NCBI GenBank assembly: GCA_024280885.1
Contig: JAJRPF010000003.1
Location: 1 to 64,000 of the forward strand
Reading direction: 5' to 3'
Source: Planctomycetota bacterium
GTDB taxonomy: Bacteria; Planctomycetota; JAJSAM01; JAJVHW01
Length of the DNA: 64,000 nt
The position numbers and the translations under genes are program-made. The notes below the pieces were generated by a model. It ran no database searches, was not told the DNA's origin, and worked only from the letters and a program-made list of their open reading frames with translations. Positions 60,234 to 64,000 of the stretch are shown here, in pieces. Position 1 is the first letter of the stretch. Every line of letters starts with the position of its first letter.

Positions 60234-60668
60234 ATGCACGTTTTGAAACTCGCTCGTACACCCGCCCCGTCGATCCAGGTCGGCGCCACGATCCGCGAGG
60301 CCGTCGCCGCGATGGCCGAGGCCAACAGCGGTGCTCTCGCAGTCCTCGATGGGGAGCGGGTCGCCGGAATCGTCTCGGAGCGCGATGTCGTGTTGCGTGC
60401 GGTGGGGACCGGAATGAACCCGGAGACGACGCTCGTGACCGAGATCATGAGTAGCCCGGTCGAGAGCGTGACGGCTGACACGCCGACCGCGCGCGCCGTG
60501 GACATGATGTCGCGCCACCGTTTCCGGCACCTCGCGGTAGTCGGCGACGATGGCCAGCTCGCGGGGCTGCTCTCAAGTCGCGACGCCTTCCAGGAGCACC
60601 TGGCGTATCTCCTCGACCAACTGCTCTCACTCGAGTCGTTCGTCTGCGCCGACGGCCCCGGCGGATAG
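60234..60668 (+). CDS. Two-CBS-domain protein
   Basis: 144 aa made of one CBS pair: IREAVAAMAEANSGALAVLD with GIVSERDVVLRAVGTG, and VTEIMSSPVESVTADTPTAR with RFRHLAVVGDDGQLAGLLSS. CBS pairs bind adenosine nucleotides and regulate partner proteins; stand-alone ones often act in redox or nucleotide sensing. ATG 60234 after GCGGAGGCC. The last 20 residues are leucine-rich (YLLDQLLSLESF). No obvious partner next to it. Confidence 0.88.
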   Translation: MHVLKLARTPAPSIQVGATIREAVAAMAEANSGALAVLDGERVAGIVSERDVVLRAVGTGMNPETTLVTEIMSSPVESVTADTPTARAVDMMSRHRFRHLAVVGDDGQLAGLLSSRDAFQEHLAYLLDQLLSLESFVCADGPGG

Positions 60669-60906
60669 TCTGCGACAGTAGGACCGGGCCGGGAGCGTGA
60701 GGTGCGTGACCGCGCGGTGCCGCTGTCCCGAACTGTCCGCGAGGTCGCACGTGTCGATCGACGATCAGTCCTGCAACTCGCCGTCGCGGAACTCCGGAGC
60801 GTGGATCGCGCCGGTGTGCGCCGCGCGTGAGGCGTGGCCGTGCGCGTGGCGCCCGCTGCTTCCCCCGGAGCCCTCATCTCTCCAGATCGTCTCGGGCAGG
60901 CGCTGA

Positions 60907-63900
60907 GTGGGCGTGGCGATCCTGCGACAGTGGCGCTGGTGGTTTGCCGTGCTTCTGGCGGTGACGGTAGCCTTCAGCGCGTGGGCGTGGCGTTCGGAGC
61001 AGATACCGCAGGCATGGCGCACTTGGGAGCGCCTTACGAACCCCCATGTCGCGGACTGGCGCGCCGTCGCCCTCGACTGGGAAGCGGTGATGCCAACGGT
61101 CAGGCGCGCGTAAGGGCTCGCCGCGCGTGGCGAGCACGCTCGCGCATTCGAGGTCCTCGACGCCGGGATCGCGTCGCGAGTCAGTGGCTCCGGGCACGTG
61201 GCCGCGTTGGAGACCTTCCGGCTTCGATGGGCGCGCTGGGTGCTCTCCGGCGAGGACGAGCCGCCCTTTCCGATGCCGGAGTCGCTCTCGATCCTCTACG
61301 ACGATCGGAAAGTGGGCGGTCGGGGAGCCGTGGATACGCGCGCTGCATTCGACGCACTCGCCGTCGAGGCCGCGGCCGCTCTCGTCGATCCGCGCGATCC
61401 GAGACGCGCGCTCGCGCTGCGCCAGGTGAAGGCGATCGGAGTCTGTCGAGGAGACTGGGAAGAAGAGGGCGTTGCTTTCATCGCGGCGCAGGGGGTGGCG
61501 ACGGTCGAGGCGATCGTCGCGCTCTGCTCGGTGCGGCCCGTCCACATCGGTTCCGACAGGCTCGACGCGTGGGTGGGGAGGGACCGCGTCGTCGCGGCGG
61601 AGCAGTTTGCGTCGATCGTGCGCGATGGGATACGGCCTGAAGGCGAGCGTGTCGTCGCCGCGTGGTGCTTGCGACAAATCGCCAATCTCCCGCTCGCGTT
61701 GACCGGCGAAAAACCGTATGACGCGGAGAACCTGCGCGGCGAAGGACTCACTCGAATCGCCGCGGCGTACGAACGAATCCGCGATCTGGAGCCCGCAGCC
61801 GCGTTCCGCGAGCGTCTCAAGATCGCCCGCGACGAGCTGGAGGCCGCGCTGGCTCCGTCGGGCGAGGCCGCGCCGGACCGGCCCGCGATCTCGCTTCTCC
61901 TGCGATGGTTCGACGCACACATGGGGCGCTCGTGGGGCGCGGAGGGGAGCGCCGTCGTGCGCGTGGACGACATCGAGCGGACCATCGCGACGTTCGATCC
62001 ACGCGAGTTCTCCGCGTGGCTCGCGACGCGCGCCGGTGTGCCGCCCGGCGCCTCCGCCGCGGACCTCGTCTTCGCCATGCACGAGCGCGGCGCCGAACGC
62101 GGCCTGCTCCACCAACTGCTCCTTCTGCGCACTCGTCAGGACGTGATCCCGCCGACGTGGGATGTCGTCGAACGAGACTGGAGAATCCGGGAACGCTGGC
62201 GGGTGGCGCTCGGCCTCACACGCGAACGGCGCGTCGTCAACGTCGCCTGGCTGGTTCTGCGCGGCACCGAGTGGGTCGAGCAGGCCCGTTTCTCGCAGTC
62301 ACTCGCAGAAGGCGAGCGCGTGCAGGTGCTGTTGGCAGAGGAATTGCCGTGGGACGGGCGCAGCCAGGTCGGTACGCGGCTTCCGGGCCTGCCCGCGCAA
62401 CATGGGGACGTGCCAGCCGACGAGGCACGGGGACACCTGAGCTTCGAGATTGCGAATGGGAGCGTGCACGTCGAGTTGTCGCCCTGGTCGTTCATCCGCC
62501 GCGAGACGTGGCGGCACGAATCCGCGAAACTCGCCTTCGTCGGGCGTGTTCCGTTCGTGCGTTCCGCACGAGCTTTCGAACGAGATTCCGGAGTGGACCA
62601 TCCTCGTGTGGACCGACCGTCCGGACGATGCGGGGAGTGGACCGACGCCGTGGCGAGCCGTCCTCCCGGACGCCGCAGAGCGGATGTCAGACGCCGTGGA
62701 CGACGATCGAGAGCCGTGGCGCGCCGCTCTCCCGATCGTCGAAGCGATGAACGTGCTGCCCACGCCAGCGGCGGCACCAGCGCTCCGGCGAATTCTCCAT
62801 CATGCGGAGCGTGACGTCGATCCGCCCGCTGCGGAGGCTGGCTCTGGCCGTCACGCTGCGCGCGACATCCGGTCGGCGCTACCGCTTGCGGGAGACACGA
62901 GCGTGCTGGATGCCGACGCCGACGGGCGGCAGGCGCAGGCCGATCTCTTCGTCCGTGCCGATCCGCTCTACTGGGCACAGGTCGCCGTTCGCGTGGACGA
63001 TGAACGCGCGCTCCAGGCCGCCGCTCTGTGTCTTCCATCGCACGTCATAGGGGATGCAGCAGCAGGTGTCCTGCACGCCGCCGAGGCCGCGCGCAGCGGG
63101 ACCGTTCCGACGGAGCTCCTGCACCGCGCCGGTCCGCCGCGCGACTCCCCGTCGAGGCTCTCCCGACTCGACGGGAGGGCATGGCGCGCGGTGTCGGCGA
63201 GCATCGTCGCCTTGCTCCTCGCGATATGGTTGTTGCGTCGCTCCTGGCGCATGTGGCGTCGTCGCACCACGACCGATCTGGCGGCGTACTGGGCGCTCGT
63301 GATCGGCCTGGTCATCGCCGCGGTCGATGTCCGTTTCGGATACATCGACCTGCTCCCCGACGCGCTCGGGCTCGCCATCGCCGCGGCGGCGACGTGGGTT
63401 CTCGCCGCGGCCGCCGCCAGTCGCGCGGCCCGGTGGGGGAGTCGCGCATTCGCCGCCGCGGCAGTCGTCGCGCTCGTCACCGACGTGCTCCACGGTGCCA
63501 GCGTTCTCCATCATGCTCGCATCGTGTACGGACGGAGTGCATTTCAGGCATCCGGCGCAATGGACGTCGCTGTTGCGTTGCTCACAGTCGCCGGCGTCAT
63601 GACGCTTGCGCCGCTCGCCGCCGATCTCGTGCGTGGTCTCGTTCCTGAGACCCGAGCGGCGCCGTGGCGTGCTGTGATGCGGAGCGGGCTCCGTGAGTGG
63701 GGAACGACCATCGCCGCCGCCGTCCTCGTGGTCTGGATCTTGCGCCGTACGTGGGGGGGCCTCGCCGTGGGCCTGCTCTTCTCCGAGATCCCGATCCGTA
63801 CGTCGGAGGTCCCGATCGGTGATGTGCTTCTGTACCTCCTCGCGCTCGCCGTACGTCCTGCGATCGTCGGCGCCGTTGCCGTGGGATTGATCCTCGGTCG

Positions 63901-64000
63901 CGCGAGGCTGCGGCGCGGCGGCGACATGACGGCGCTCCCGATACTCTTTGTTCTCGGTTTCGTTCCGCCGATCGCGTTTCACATGGGCAGTTGGCTCGCC
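60907..64000 (+). pseudogene. Broken gene for a large membrane protein, truncated at window end
   Basis: One continuous protein can be read with two disruptions. From GTG 60907: anchor helix WWFAVLLAVTVAFSAWAW, then a TAA at 61111-61113 and the same frame continues GLAARGEHARAFEVLDAGIA, a TPR-like pair, to about 62540. At the GGG of 62540-62542 the frame must shift by one base to keep sense; from there the reading VFRSCVPHELSNEIPEWTIL runs open to 64000 with helices SIVALLLAIWLL, ALVIGLVIAAVDV, AIAAAATWVLAAAAA, VALLTVAGVMTLAPL and ITALPILFVLGF-like TALPILFVLGFVPP. Family not recognised. Both lesions could be sequencing errors in GC-rich DNA; if real, the gene is dead or split. Confidence 0.6.

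Noticed and set aside
60697..60906. Gene ending immediately before the broken membrane-protein gene
   Set aside because: The Cys/Ser/Arg-rich product looks like an off-frame translation, and there is no ribosome site.

Overview
This is a GC-rich bacterial chromosome segment. The gene mix suggests Planctomycetota or a close relative: a secreted S8 protease with PKD repeats, an ECF sigma factor fused to a membrane helix and an outer domain, FecR and DUF4388/TPR proteins, many lipoproteins and beta-propeller proteins, and a DUF2752 protein. This assignment rests on gene content only. I see no rRNA, no intact tRNA and no CRISPR array.

Positions 1-3577 are the right-hand end of an integrated element. 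It carries a 5'-truncated D5/P4-type helicase, two small excisionase-like HTH proteins and a tyrosine recombinase, and ends in the 3' half of a tRNA with anticodon CAT (attR). Beyond it, 3578-4600 holds no gene but several pairs of direct and inverted repeats, two of which mimic tRNA 3' ends.

Positions 4601-24332 are a dense housekeeping and secretion block: S8 protease, PP2C-cNMP phosphatase, persulfide dioxygenase-rhodanese and 1-Cys-type peroxiredoxin, glycosyltransferase, phosphodiesterase, divergent pyruvate kinase, DUF4388/TPR protein, lysyl-tRNA synthetase, a YedF-like DsrE protein, and a SahR-like ArsR-methyltransferase in an operon with S-adenosylhomocysteinase. Inside it, on the minus strand at 16894-16658, lies the most interesting signal. 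A small DUF6132-like membrane protein has an in-frame TGA exactly where a redox cysteine is expected, followed by a hairpin that fits a bacterial SECIS element. The YedF-like protein 4.5 kb away belongs to a family tied to selenium use, so a selenoprotein is plausible though unproven.

Positions 24307-30195 are a repeat-rich accessory stretch: a ParD/ParE pair, a decayed second parE copy, large hairpins, terminator-like dispersed repeats, acetate kinase and a secreted Asp-box propeller protein. From 30373 to 34655 come a small membrane protein, a DUF2752 protein, a FecR lipoprotein and the membrane-tethered ECF sigma factor. From 34805 to 46704 the genes are a HEAT protein, a phosphotransferase, a GltS-type glutamate symporter, a TPR/zinc protein, a WD40 protein, acetyltransferase, a small lipoprotein with a strong terminator, a TerB/zinc-ribbon protein and an ICMT-like methyltransferase, with several small dispersed repeats between them.

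From 46781 to the end there are two serine hydrolases, a TPR protein that looks like a CHAT protein without its CHAT domain and is preceded by two matching palindromes, lipoproteins, a threonine-aldolase-like enzyme, a secreted protein, a large SPFH protein, a rhodanese-DUF2892 membrane protein and a CBS protein. The last gene, a large membrane protein running off the window, is broken by one stop codon and one frameshift.
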